Shown: positions 1-5,827, numbered from the stretch's first letter. The stretch is 6,216 bases of DNA from Pseudomonadota bacterium (GCA_023433965.1 JAEYTQ010000100.1:1-6216), one strand, 5' to 3'. Translations and numbers: made by a program. The notes: generated from the sequence alone by a model not told the origin.

Positions 1-1230
1 ACGGGATCGACGATCACGGGAACTGCCGCATCTGAGGGGGCGAAGCCGCGCGCGAGGGCGCCGGCCATCACGCTGCCCGCCATCGGCGAGCGCGAGCTCC
101 GGCTCGATCTGTTCCGGGGGCTCGCGCTTTGGCTGATCTTCATCGACCACCTGCCCGCAAGTCTGCTGACCTGGTTCACCATCCGCAATTACGGCTTCAG
201 CGATGCCACCGAAATATTCATCTTCATCTCCGGCTACACCGCGGCCTTCGTCTACGGCCGGGCAATGCTGGAGAGCGGCGTCGTCATCGCCACCGCGCGC
301 ATCCTGCGCCGGGTCTGGCAGATCTACGTCGCCCACGTCTTCCTGTTCACGATCTTCCTCGCCGAGATATCCTACGTGGCGACCCGCTTCGAGAACCCGC
401 TCTATACCGAAGAGATGGGTATCATGGACTTCCTCAAGCAGCCCGATGTCACCATCGTGCAGGCGCTGCTACTGCGCTTTCGTCCAGTCAACATGGACGT
501 GCTGCCGCTCTATATCGTGCTGATGCTGGCGCTGCCCCTGATCCTGTGGTCGATGAAGTGGCGGCCCGACGTCACGCTCGGACTTTCGGTGCTGCTCTAC
601 GCGGTTACCTGGGAGTACGATCTCTATCTGTCGGCCTATCCGAACGGCTTCTGGGCCTTCAATCCCTTCGCCTGGCAATTGCTGTTCGTGTTCGGTGCAT
701 GGTGTGCGCTCGGAGGTGCGCGCCGCATGTCGCGGATCCTGTCGTCGCGCGTCACGATGTGGATGGCGATCGCCTATCTCGCCGCGGCGTTTTACGTGAC
801 GCTGACCTGGTATGTGCCGCAGCTCTCCCTGTTCATGCCGAAGCGGATCGAGCAGTGGATGTATCCGATCAACAAGACCGATCTCGACGTGCTGCGCTTC
901 ATACATTTCCTGGCGCTGGCGGCGCTCACGGTGCGCTTCCTGCCGCGGGACTGGCCGGGCCTGAAGTCGCCATGGCTGCGACCGCTGATCCTGTGCGGCC
1001 AGCATTCGCTTGAGATCTTCTGCCTCGGCGTCTTTCTGGCCTTTGCCGGCCATTTCGTGCTCGCCGAAGTCTCCGGCGGTCCGGCGATGCATGCGTTGAT
1101 TAGTCTCTGCGGAGTCCTGATCATGTGGGGGGTGGCCTGGGTGATTTCGTGGTACAAGCGTGTCGCTGACAAGAGGGGTGCGAAAACCAAGAACGCCGTC
1201 GGCAACGCCGATCTGGCGGGAGGGGGCTGA
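1..1230 (+). CDS. opgC: OpgC-family membrane acyltransferase (5' partial)
   Basis: The reading frame is open from the first base, with no ATG, GTG or TTG before codon 89, so the start lies upstream; 409 codons are in the window, about full family length. OpgC proteins are inner-membrane acyltransferases that succinylate osmoregulated periplasmic glucans, and they are related to the acyltransferase-3 (AT3) superfamily. Visible: RELRLDLFRG (31-40) leading into helix 1 with FIDHLP (47-52), and FSDATEIFIFISGY (66-79). R39 and H50 are spaced as the AT3 R-X10-H motif, and R100-I-L-R103 matches its RxxR motif. NPFAWQLLFVFGAW (221-234) and CGQHSLEIFCLG (332-343) are further family-like stretches. About ten hydrophobic segments can be counted, near 41-57, 66-85, 106-126, 162-184, 190-205, 222-240, 251-270, 297-313, 328-350 and 362-385. 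The stop overlaps the next start (TGATG), implying translational coupling. The family is clear; the actual acyl group and glycan acceptor are inferred. Confidence 0.88.
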   Translation, partial: TGSTITGTAASEGAKPRARAPAITLPAIGERELRLDLFRGLALWLIFIDHLPASLLTWFTIRNYGFSDATEIFIFISGYTAAFVYGRAMLESGVVIATARILRRVWQIYVAHVFLFTIFLAEISYVATRFENPLYTEEMGIMDFLKQPDVTIVQALLLRFRPVNMDVLPLYIVLMLALPLILWSMKWRPDVTLGLSVLLYAVTWEYDLYLSAYPNGFWAFNPFAWQLLFVFGAWCALGGARRMSRILSSRVTMWMAIAYLAAAFYVTLTWYVPQLSLFMPKRIEQWMYPINKTDLDVLRFIHFLALAALTVRFLPRDWPGLKSPWLRPLILCGQHSLEIFCLGVFLAFAGHFVLAEVSGGPAMHALISLCGVLIMWGVAWVISWYKRVADKRGAKTKNAVGNADLAGGG

Positions 1231-1991
1231 TGAGGGCGAAGGTGATCCTGAGCCTGATGCTGCTATGGGGTGGCCTCGCCGCCCCTGTGGCGCGTGCGGA
1301 CGATGCTGCGCCCGCTTCCTGCGACCTGCCGGCCTACCTGCTGAGCAGCGAAAGCCCGCTGCCCAGGGTCTCAGCTGTCGTCAAGGCCGGCAAGCCGCTC
1401 GAGATCCTCGTCATCGGCAGCCGGTCGACGACCATTCCGTCCTCGGAGAACAGCTCGTACCCGGCGCGCATGGAGGCGATCCTCAAGGAGAAGCTGCCGC
1501 CCTCCGAGGTCGTGCACGTCTCCGTAGAAATACAGAGCAAGAGAACGGCAGAGGAGACCGCGTCCACTTTCGTTAAGCTGATGGAAGCAAAAACGCCTAC
1601 TTTGGTGATCTGGCAGACCGGGACCGTCGATGCTATCCGAGCCATCGATCCCGACGACTTTCGCAGCGCCCTCACCGAAGGCGTTGTTGCGTTGCAGAAT
1701 GCGGGGGCTGACGTCATCTTGATGAACTTGCAGTACAGTCCGCGGACCGAAACGATGATTTCGGCGCAGCCCTTCCTAGATAATATGCGCGTGGTGGCGC
1801 AGGAGCACGACATCCCACTGTTCGATCGTTTCGCGATCATGCGGCAGTGGAATGATCAGGGCCAGTTCGACCTGTTCAGCCCGTCCCGCGGGCCGGAGCT
1901 GGCCAAACAGGTCCATGATTGCCTTGGCCGGGCGTTGGCGCGGTTCGTGATCGACGCAGCCCATCTGGAGCCGGCCCAGCAGCAAAATTGA
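1230..1991 (+). CDS. exported SGNH-like protein, probable pseudoenzyme
   Basis: This 253-aa protein has a signal peptide: basic MRAK, a hydrophobic core at about 5-20, and probable cleavage after ARA (residue 23), so it should act in the periplasm. The body is a paralog of the next gene product. A hand alignment of residues 125-171 with 184-231 of that protein gives about 24 identities in 47, including LVIWQ, GT, DP and QYSP. The SGNH catalytic blocks are degraded. Block I reads G63-S-R65-S-T where the paralog has GSSST, putting Arg at the nucleophile position. The glycine-rich block II is replaced around residues 99-107. Block III reads G131-T-V-D with no Asn. Block V has no DxxH at the expected place (about 213-224); a DAAH occurs only in the tail (242-245). 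The start is supported by GGGAGGGGG at 1218-1226 and by overlap with the opgC stop. The stretch about 1520-1620 is more A-rich than its surroundings. A structural or regulatory partner role in glycan acylation is inference; a divergent active enzyme cannot be excluded. Confidence 0.85.
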   Translation: MRAKVILSLMLLWGGLAAPVARADDAAPASCDLPAYLLSSESPLPRVSAVVKAGKPLEILVIGSRSTTIPSSENSSYPARMEAILKEKLPPSEVVHVSVEIQSKRTAEETASTFVKLMEAKTPTLVIWQTGTVDAIRAIDPDDFRSALTEGVVALQNAGADVILMNLQYSPRTETMISAQPFLDNMRVVAQEHDIPLFDRFAIMRQWNDQGQFDLFSPSRGPELAKQVHDCLGRALARFVIDAAHLEPAQQQN

Positions 1992-2003
1992 GGTCTAGCG
2001 TTA

Positions 2004-2984
2004 ATGAGTTCTCTCCGCCCTTTTTGCCTAACGACATGGCTGGCGGCTTCTGCAGCCGCAGTGCTGTTGTTGCTGGCGCCGGCCGCATACGCACAGGCGC
2101 CGGCCGAGCAGCCGACACCTGCGCAGCCGGCTGATCCGGCGTCCACGTCGCCTCCCCAGACCACCGTTGCCGCGAGGTCGCCAGAGCAGCGCGGCGTCAC
2201 GTCGCGCGCCATCGACAAGGTCAAGGAGGTCGCAAAGTCGGCCGCGGACATCTTCAACCGTGTGCCCTGCCTGCCGCCGAAGGGCGGTTCGAAGACGATG
2301 GGCTCGCTGCCGCATGTTGCCGGCAAGCTCGTCGCCGGGCTGCCTGTCGTCATCGTCGCGTTCGGCTCGTCGTCGACTCAAGGGTTCGGCGCGAGCTCGC
2401 CGGAGTTCAATTACCCCAATCGCCTCGCCGCGCAGCTGCGCCGGCACTACCCGACCGCCGACATCACCGTCATCAATGCCGGCGTCGGCGGCGAGGACGC
2501 CCCCGAGATGATGAAGCGCCTCCAGACGCAGGTGATCGACGTGCATCCGGATCTCGTGATCTGGCAGGTCGGCACCAACGCCGTGCTGCGCAATCTCGAT
2601 CCCGGCGACACCGTCAAGCTGGTGGAGGAAGGCATCAGCCGCATTCAGGCCGCGGGCGACGCCGACGTCGTGCTGGTCGATCCGCAATATTCGCCGGCCG
2701 TCAACCAGCGCGCCGAGAGCGCCGGCAAGATGGTGACGCTGCTCGGCAAGGTCGCCGAACTCCGTCACGTCGGCATCTTCCCCCGCTTCGAGGTCATGCG
2801 CGACTGGCACGAGAAGCAGGCCATTCCGGTCGAGGGCTTCGTCATCGCCGACGGCCTGCACATGAATGATTGGGGCTATGCCTGCTTCGCCCAGCTGCTC
2901 GGCGACGACATCATCCGTTCGGTCGGTCAGATCAAGCTGGGTGTGAACGTGCCGGCGGACGTGAGAACGTACCGGCCGATGTAG
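2004..2984 (+). CDS. exported SGNH/GDSL-family hydrolase or acyltransferase
   Basis: This 326-aa protein has a classic signal peptide with a hydrophobic core at 11-27 and likely cleavage after AYA (residue 30). A Pro/Ala/Thr-rich linker follows at about 31-60, then a short predicted helix (about 68-86) and the SGNH domain (about 103-310). All catalytic blocks are visible. Block I is GSSSTQG (121-127) with probable nucleophile S123; block II is NAGVGG (158-163); block III is G190-T-N192; block V is D283-G-L-H286. SGNH enzymes are esterases or O-acyltransferases on lipids and glycans. The precursor has Cys at 8 (in the signal peptide), 89 and 294, so the mature form has two, as does its upstream paralog. 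The start is ATG 12 bases after the previous stop, with GAGG at 1990-1993, a rather long ten-base spacing. Position behind opgC and the export signal suggest it transfers or removes acyl groups on periplasmic glycan; the direction and substrate are inferred. Confidence 0.88.
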   Translation: MSSLRPFCLTTWLAASAAAVLLLLAPAAYAQAPAEQPTPAQPADPASTSPPQTTVAARSPEQRGVTSRAIDKVKEVAKSAADIFNRVPCLPPKGGSKTMGSLPHVAGKLVAGLPVVIVAFGSSSTQGFGASSPEFNYPNRLAAQLRRHYPTADITVINAGVGGEDAPEMMKRLQTQVIDVHPDLVIWQVGTNAVLRNLDPGDTVKLVEEGISRIQAAGDADVVLVDPQYSPAVNQRAESAGKMVTLLGKVAELRHVGIFPRFEVMRDWHEKQAIPVEGFVIADGLHMNDWGYACFAQLLGDDIIRSVGQIKLGVNVPADVRTYRPM

Positions 2985-2991
2985 GTCTACG

Positions 2992-3155
2992 CTTACCCTC
3001 CCCTGGAGGGGGAGGGTCGCTACGCATGCAGCGGAGCGGAATGCGTAGCGCGGTGGGGTGACGGTCTCTCCCCGTCCAACAGTGCCCGAGTGGAGAGATC
3101 ACCCCACCCCGCTCGCGCTTCGCGCGATCGACCCTCCCCTCCAGGGGAGGGTAAG
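2992..3155. repeat. cross-shaped intergenic inverted repeat
   Basis: This imperfect palindrome fills the gap between two convergent genes. The outer arms, 2992-3019 and 3129-3155, are complementary apart from one extra C/G in a homopolymer run. Further in, 3052-3061 pairs perfectly with 3099-3108, and 3065-3071 pairs with 3092-3098. Between outer and inner stems each side carries its own hairpin. The left one is CTACGCAT/ATGCGTAG (3020-3027 with 3041-3048); the right one is TCGCGC/GCGCGA (3113-3118 with 3122-3127). The whole can fold as a four-armed cross on either strand. It resembles dispersed palindromic repeats I associate with Bradyrhizobium intergenic regions. Lying between a plus-strand stop (2984) and a minus-strand stop (3160), it probably serves as a bidirectional transcription end, though it has no U-tract typical of an intrinsic terminator. 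Confidence 0.85.
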
Positions 3156-3159
3156 AGCC

Positions 3160-4347
3160 TCACGCCTTCTCCAGCGCCGCGGTGAGATCCTCGATCAGAT
3201 CATCGGCATGCTCGAGCCCTGCCGAGAAGCGGATGAAGCCCTCGCTGATGCCGAGCGCGGCGCGGTCTTCCGGCTTCAGGCGCTGATGCGTCGTGGTGGC
3301 CGGATGCGTGACGAGGCTCTTGGCGTCGCCGAGATTGTTCGAGATCTTCGCCAGCTTCAATTCGTTGAGCACGCGGAACGCGGCCTGCTTGCCGCCCTTG
3401 ACCTCGAAGCCGACCAGGGTCGAGCCGCCGCGCATCTGCTTTTTCACCAGAGCGGCCTGCGGATGATCGGCGCGGCCGGGGTAGACCAGCCGCGAAATCT
3501 TCGGATGGCTCGCCAGCACCTCCGCGATGCGCGCTGCGGTATCGGTCTGCGCACGCACGCGCACGCCGAGTGTCTCCAGGCCCTTGAGCAGGACCCAGGC
3601 ATTGAACGGCGAGATCGAGGGGCCTGTCTGGCGCATGAAGTTGTGGATGTGCTCTGCGATGAAGGCTTCCGACGACAGGATGATGCCGCCGAGGCACCGG
3701 CCCTGGCCGTCGATGTGCTTGGTCGCGGAGTAGACGACGACGTCGGCGCCCAGCGCCAAAGGGCTCTGCCAGATCGGCGTTGCGAACACGTTGTCGACCA
3801 CGAGCCGTGCGCCGCCCTTGTGCGCGATCTCGGCGATGCCGGGAATGTCGAGCACGTCCAGCGTGGGGTTGGTTGGGCTCTCCAGGAAGAAGGTCTTGGT
3901 GTTCGGCCGCAGCGCGCGCTGCCATTGGTCGAGATCCAGCCCGTCGACCAGCGTGGTCTCGATGCCGTAGCGCGGCAGCAGGTCCTGGACCACGTAGAGG
4001 CACGAGCCGAACAGGGCGCGCGAGGCCACGACGTGGTCGCCGGCCTTGAGCGGCGCCAGGATCGCGGTCGTCACCGCGGCCATGCCGGTTGCGGCCGAGC
4101 GGGCGGCCTCGGCGCCTTCCAGCTCGATCATGCGGCGCTCGAACATCGCGATGGTGGGGTTGGAGTAGCGCGAATAGATGAAGCCGGGATCCTCGCCCTT
4201 GAACCGCGCCTCGCACTCCTCGGCGCTGTTGTAGACGTAGCCCTGGGTCAGGAACAGCGCCTCCGACGTCTCGCCAAATTGCGAGCGCAGGGTGCCGGAA
4301 TGGACCAGGCGGGTTTCGGGACGATAGGCAGCGGGCGACTTCGACAT
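3160..4347 (-). CDS. metZ: O-succinylhomoserine sulfhydrylase
   Basis: This 395-aa enzyme is a cytosolic PLP-dependent member of the Cys/Met metabolism (cystathionine gamma-synthase-like) family. It is expected to convert O-succinyl-L-homoserine plus sulfide to L-homocysteine and succinate, the direct sulfhydrylation route to methionine. Visible motifs are Y58-S-R60-Y-S-N-P-T (cofactor phosphate contacts from the neighbouring subunit in this family), SAATGMAA (84-91), D185-N-V-F-A-T-P with the PLP-ring aspartate, SATK210H with the Schiff-base lysine, NLGDAKSLVTHPATTTH (338-354) and R373-F-S-A-G-L-E, the family's substrate-carboxylate arginine. The length is normal. The start is ATG with GGAGG six bases upstream. 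The SAM-II riboswitch in the leader strongly favours a methionine-pathway role over catabolic relatives such as methionine gamma-lyase. Choice of O-succinyl over O-acetyl substrate rests on overall resemblance to alphaproteobacterial MetZ, not on a residue I can prove. Confidence 0.95.
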   Translation of the reverse strand: MSKSPAAYRPETRLVHSGTLRSQFGETSEALFLTQGYVYNSAEECEARFKGEDPGFIYSRYSNPTIAMFERRMIELEGAEAARSAATGMAAVTTAILAPLKAGDHVVASRALFGSCLYVVQDLLPRYGIETTLVDGLDLDQWQRALRPNTKTFFLESPTNPTLDVLDIPGIAEIAHKGGARLVVDNVFATPIWQSPLALGADVVVYSATKHIDGQGRCLGGIILSSEAFIAEHIHNFMRQTGPSISPFNAWVLLKGLETLGVRVRAQTDTAARIAEVLASHPKISRLVYPGRADHPQAALVKKQMRGGSTLVGFEVKGGKQAAFRVLNELKLAKISNNLGDAKSLVTHPATTTHQRLKPEDRAALGISEGFIRFSAGLEHADDLIEDLTAALEKA

Positions 4348-4353
4348 AGGGTA

Positions 4354-4358
4354 CCTCC
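4354..4358 (-). promoter_or_regulatory. Shine-Dalgarno of metZ
   Basis: GGAGG on the minus strand lies six bases before the metZ ATG, close to ideal spacing. It is only three bases downstream of the perfect hairpin at 4362-4387. It appears single-stranded in the structures I can draw, so control probably acts on transcription rather than by masking this site. Confidence 0.8.
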
Positions 4359-4361
4359 GAC

Positions 4362-4387
4362 GTGACCGCCGCGTCGAAAACGGTCAC
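4362..4387 (-). promoter_or_regulatory. extra leader hairpin between terminator and ribosome binding site
   Basis: On the minus strand GTGACCG (4381-4387) pairs perfectly with CGGTCAC (4362-4368) around a 12-base loop. It starts immediately after the seven-U tract of the attenuator and ends three bases before the Shine-Dalgarno. It has no U-tract of its own, so it is not a second intrinsic terminator. Roles such as mRNA 5'-end protection or help with ribosome access are inference. Confidence 0.6.
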
Positions 4388-4420
4388 AAAAAAACCGGCC
4401 TGGATATCTCCACGGGCCGG
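4388..4420 (-). terminator. intrinsic terminator (attenuator) in the metZ leader
   Basis: On the minus strand CCGGCC (4415-4420) pairs with GGCCGG (4395-4400). The stem is extended, after a two-base CG bulge, by TGGA/TCCA around a GATA tetraloop. Seven U (4388-4394) follow directly. It lies 41 bases before the metZ ATG and downstream of the riboswitch, the arrangement expected of a SAM-controlled attenuator. Confidence 0.82.
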
Positions 4421-4440
4421 GATCACAGAGGTCCCCGGCC
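4415..4440 (-). promoter_or_regulatory. putative antiterminator hairpin of the metZ leader
   Basis: On the minus strand GGCCGGG (4434-4440) is perfectly complementary to CCCGGCC (4415-4421). The second arm is also the 5' arm of the terminator, so the two hairpins exclude each other. The first arm begins two bases after the GCTAAA end of the riboswitch core. Ligand binding could therefore plausibly hinder this hairpin and favour termination; that switch logic is inferred. Confidence 0.6.
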
Positions 4441-4495
4441 TGTTTAGCGACTTATTTAACGTGGCTGCAAGCCGGCCGGCTCAAATCACCACGGG
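4441..4495 (-). ncRNA. SAM-II riboswitch (metA/SAM-alpha motif)
   Basis: The minus strand reads CCCGTGGTGATTTGAG at the 5' side, then CTTGCAGCCACG, and ends in GCTAAA (4443-4448), the conserved landmarks of the alphaproteobacterial SAM-II class. Stem P1 is CGTGG (4489-4493) with CCACG (4460-4464). The pseudoknot P2 can form between GGCTT in the loop (about 4471-4475) and AAGTC just before GCTAAA. The class binds S-adenosylmethionine and represses methionine and SAM genes. It sits a few bases after the predicted transcription start and about 95 bases before the metZ start codon, upstream of a terminator, which fits feedback repression by transcription attenuation. Confidence 0.93.
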
Positions 4496-4505
4496 ATAAG
4501 TGATG

Positions 4506-4534
4506 CTCATATTCCGCAATGCCCTTTCCGTCAA
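4506..4534 (-). promoter_or_regulatory. sigma-70-type promoter of metZ
   Basis: On the minus strand TTGACG (4529-4534) and TATGAG (4506-4511) are separated by exactly 17 bases. Transcription would start near 4499, about four bases before the riboswitch, which is where the aptamer would need it. The -10 box is imperfect but the spacing and position agree. Confidence 0.68.
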
Positions 4535-4599
4535 GGCGTCCATCGGATAGCCGTAAAAGGCTTGTATTTCCGGCCTGTCCGAATGCATGAGACCCCGAT

Positions 4600-4614
4600 G
4601 AGGACCCCCGGTTG
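4600..4614 (+). promoter_or_regulatory. ribosome binding site deciding the TTG start of dcd
   Basis: GAGGA at 4600-4604 precedes TTG at 4612 with eight bases between GAGG and TTG. The frame has a stop at 4588-4590 and no ATG or GTG between that stop and the TTG. The next ATG, codon 17 at 4660, would remove conserved-looking N-terminal sequence, so TTG is the best-supported start. Confidence 0.7.
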
Positions 4615-5718
4615 ACGTTCACGGTCGCGCCCGACGCCAATGGTATCCTGCCCGACCGCATGATCGCGGCGATGGCGGAGGCAGGCCTCATCCTGCCCGC
4701 TTATGACTTCGTCGAGAGCCAGATCCAGCCGGCCAGCCTCGACCTCCGCCTCGGCGACATCGCCTATCGCGTCCGCGCCAGCTTCCTGCCCGGTCCCGGC
4801 GCCACCGTCGCCGAGCGCATCGACGAGTTGAAGCTGCACGAGTTCAGCCTCGCCGATGGCGCGGTGCTGGAGACCAACTGCGTCTACATCGTGCCGCTGC
4901 TGGAAAGCCTCGCGCTGCCGCCGGAGATCGTCGCCGCCGCGAACCCCAAGAGCTCCACCGGCCGGCTCGACGTCTTCACCCGCGTGATCGCCGACGGCAC
5001 CCGCCGCTTCGACATGATCGGTGCCGGCTATCACGGCCCGCTTTATGCCGAGATCAGCCCGAAGACGTTTCCGGTGCTGGTGCGCGAAGGCTCGCGCCTC
5101 AGCCAGGTGCGCTTTCGCACAGGCGACGCCATCCTCAACGCCGACGAGCTCGACGCCTTGCACGCCGCCGAGCGCCTCGTCGACATCGACGATGCCGATC
5201 TCTCCGGCGGCGTCGCCGTCTCCGTCGATCTGTCCGGCGAGAAAGCGAAGGGCTTCGTCGGTTACCGCGCCAAGCGCCACACCGGCGTCGTCGACGTCGA
5301 TCGCCGCTCCGGTTATGCAGTGGAGGATTTCTGGGAGCCGATCGCCGCGCGTCCCGACGGCAGCCTGATCCTCGATCCCGGCGAGTTCTACATCCTCGCG
5401 TCGAAAGAGGCGGTGCAGGTGCCGCCCGACTACGCCGCGGAGATGGTGCCGTTCGATCCGCTGGTCGGCGAATTCCGCGTGCATTATGCCGGATTCTTCG
5501 ATCCCGGCTTCGGCTATGCCGGCGCCGGCGGGCAGGGCGCACGCGCCGTGCTGGAGGTGCGTTCGCGCGAGGTGCCGTTCATTCTCGAGCATGGCCAGAT
5601 CGTCGGTCGCCTCGTCTACGAGAAGATGCTGGCCCGTCCCGATGCCATGTACGGCCAGCGTATCGGTTCCAACTACCAGGCGCAGGGCCTCAAACTTTCG
5701 AAGCATTTCCGGGTGTAG
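4612..5718 (+). CDS. dcd: dCTP deaminase, long two-domain form
   Basis: This 368-aa cytosolic enzyme is expected to deaminate dCTP to dUTP and ammonia, feeding dTMP synthesis. It is nearly twice the length of E. coli Dcd and reads as two dUTPase-like halves. The first half has QPASLDLRLG (39-48), like the start of classical Dcd, and NPKSSTGRLDVFTRVIADG (111-129), matching the Ser/Arg active-site loop, then LYAEI (144-148). The second half has DPGEFYILASKE (255-266), VHYAGFFDPGFGY (290-302), AVLEV (312-316) with E315 where E. coli Dcd has its catalytic Glu, and GQIVGRLVYEKM (328-339). The C-terminal tail YQAQGLKLSK (355-364) resembles the classical lid. The second half lacks the SSxxR loop, so the halves seem specialised. 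It starts at TTG with a good Shine-Dalgarno and is transcribed divergently from metZ. I see no convincing promoter in 4535-4611. This long form is known in alphaproteobacteria; activity is inferred from family. Confidence 0.9.
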   Translation: MTFTVAPDANGILPDRMIAAMAEAGLILPAYDFVESQIQPASLDLRLGDIAYRVRASFLPGPGATVAERIDELKLHEFSLADGAVLETNCVYIVPLLESLALPPEIVAAANPKSSTGRLDVFTRVIADGTRRFDMIGAGYHGPLYAEISPKTFPVLVREGSRLSQVRFRTGDAILNADELDALHAAERLVDIDDADLSGGVAVSVDLSGEKAKGFVGYRAKRHTGVVDVDRRSGYAVEDFWEPIAARPDGSLILDPGEFYILASKEAVQVPPDYAAEMVPFDPLVGEFRVHYAGFFDPGFGYAGAGGQGARAVLEVRSREVPFILEHGQIVGRLVYEKMLARPDAMYGQRIGSNYQAQGLKLSKHFRV

Positions 5719-5726
5719 CCCGATCC

Positions 5727-5812
5727 TGTAGCCCGGATGGAGCGCAAGCGTAATCCGACAAAGTCTCACTTGTGGCGCGATCCCGGATTACGCTTCGCTG
5801 CATCCGGGCTAC
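5727..5812. repeat. palindromic intergenic repeat between dcd and PAS gene
   Basis: The left arm 5728-5757 and right arm 5784-5812 are inverted complements over about 29 bases with one mismatch and one extra C. They flank a 26-base centre in which ACAA (5758-5761) and TTGT (5770-5773) can also pair. The arms begin GTAGCCCGGATG, a form I associate with dispersed Bradyrhizobium palindromes. The nine bases TGTAGCCCG at its left border are repeated at 5714-5722, where they contain the dcd stop codon. The right edge abuts the next gene's Shine-Dalgarno. It may end dcd transcription, but there is no U-tract. Confidence 0.85.
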
Positions 5813-5827
5813 GAGGTGATGACCATG
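5813..5827 (+). promoter_or_regulatory. ribosome binding site of the PAS gene at the repeat edge
   Basis: GAGG at 5813-5816 starts at the base after the palindrome's right arm and lies eight bases before ATG 5825. In-frame GTG 5816 and ATG 5819 are too close to this site to be used well, so it selects ATG 5825. Confidence 0.6.

Noticed and set aside
129..1013. 294-aa plus-strand open frame in another frame of opgC
   Set aside because: Arg/His/Ala-rich product without hydrophobic helices or motifs; the overlapping frame is clearly OpgC.
1953..1964. DAAH (residues 242-245) in the first SGNH protein as a catalytic Asp-His pair
   Set aside because: It lies in the extreme C-terminal tail after the last helix, not at the block V position, and the Ser and Asn partners are missing. 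Kept only as a caveat.
2028..2861. 277-aa minus-strand open frame opposite the second SGNH gene
   Set aside because: The plus strand has a signal peptide and complete SGNH motifs; the antisense product shows no plausible domain.
3058..4365. 435-aa plus-strand open frame opposite metZ
   Set aside because: It is a high-GC antisense shadow rich in Arg, Asp, Ala and Gly with no recognisable domain, while the minus strand encodes a complete MetZ with all PLP motifs.
4535..4611. Plus-strand promoter for dcd
   Set aside because: TTGTAT at 4562 with ATGCAT at 4583 has poor boxes and a 15-base spacer. Nothing better was found, so no promoter is called.
4598..4615. Five-codon micro-ORF (ATG to TGA) overlapping the TTG start of dcd
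   Set aside because: It could couple translation to the TTG start, but it has no good Shine-Dalgarno and such short frames occur by chance. I cannot support it.
4531..5769. 412-aa minus-strand open frame opposite dcd
   Set aside because: Longer than dcd but low-complexity (His, Asp, Gly, Ala) with no family motif. It also crosses the metZ promoter region and the palindromic repeat, so it is an antisense shadow.
5816..5821. GTG 5816 or ATG 5819 as the PAS gene start
   Set aside because: Both are in frame but overlap or nearly touch the GAGG ribosome binding site; ATG 5825 has proper spacing.
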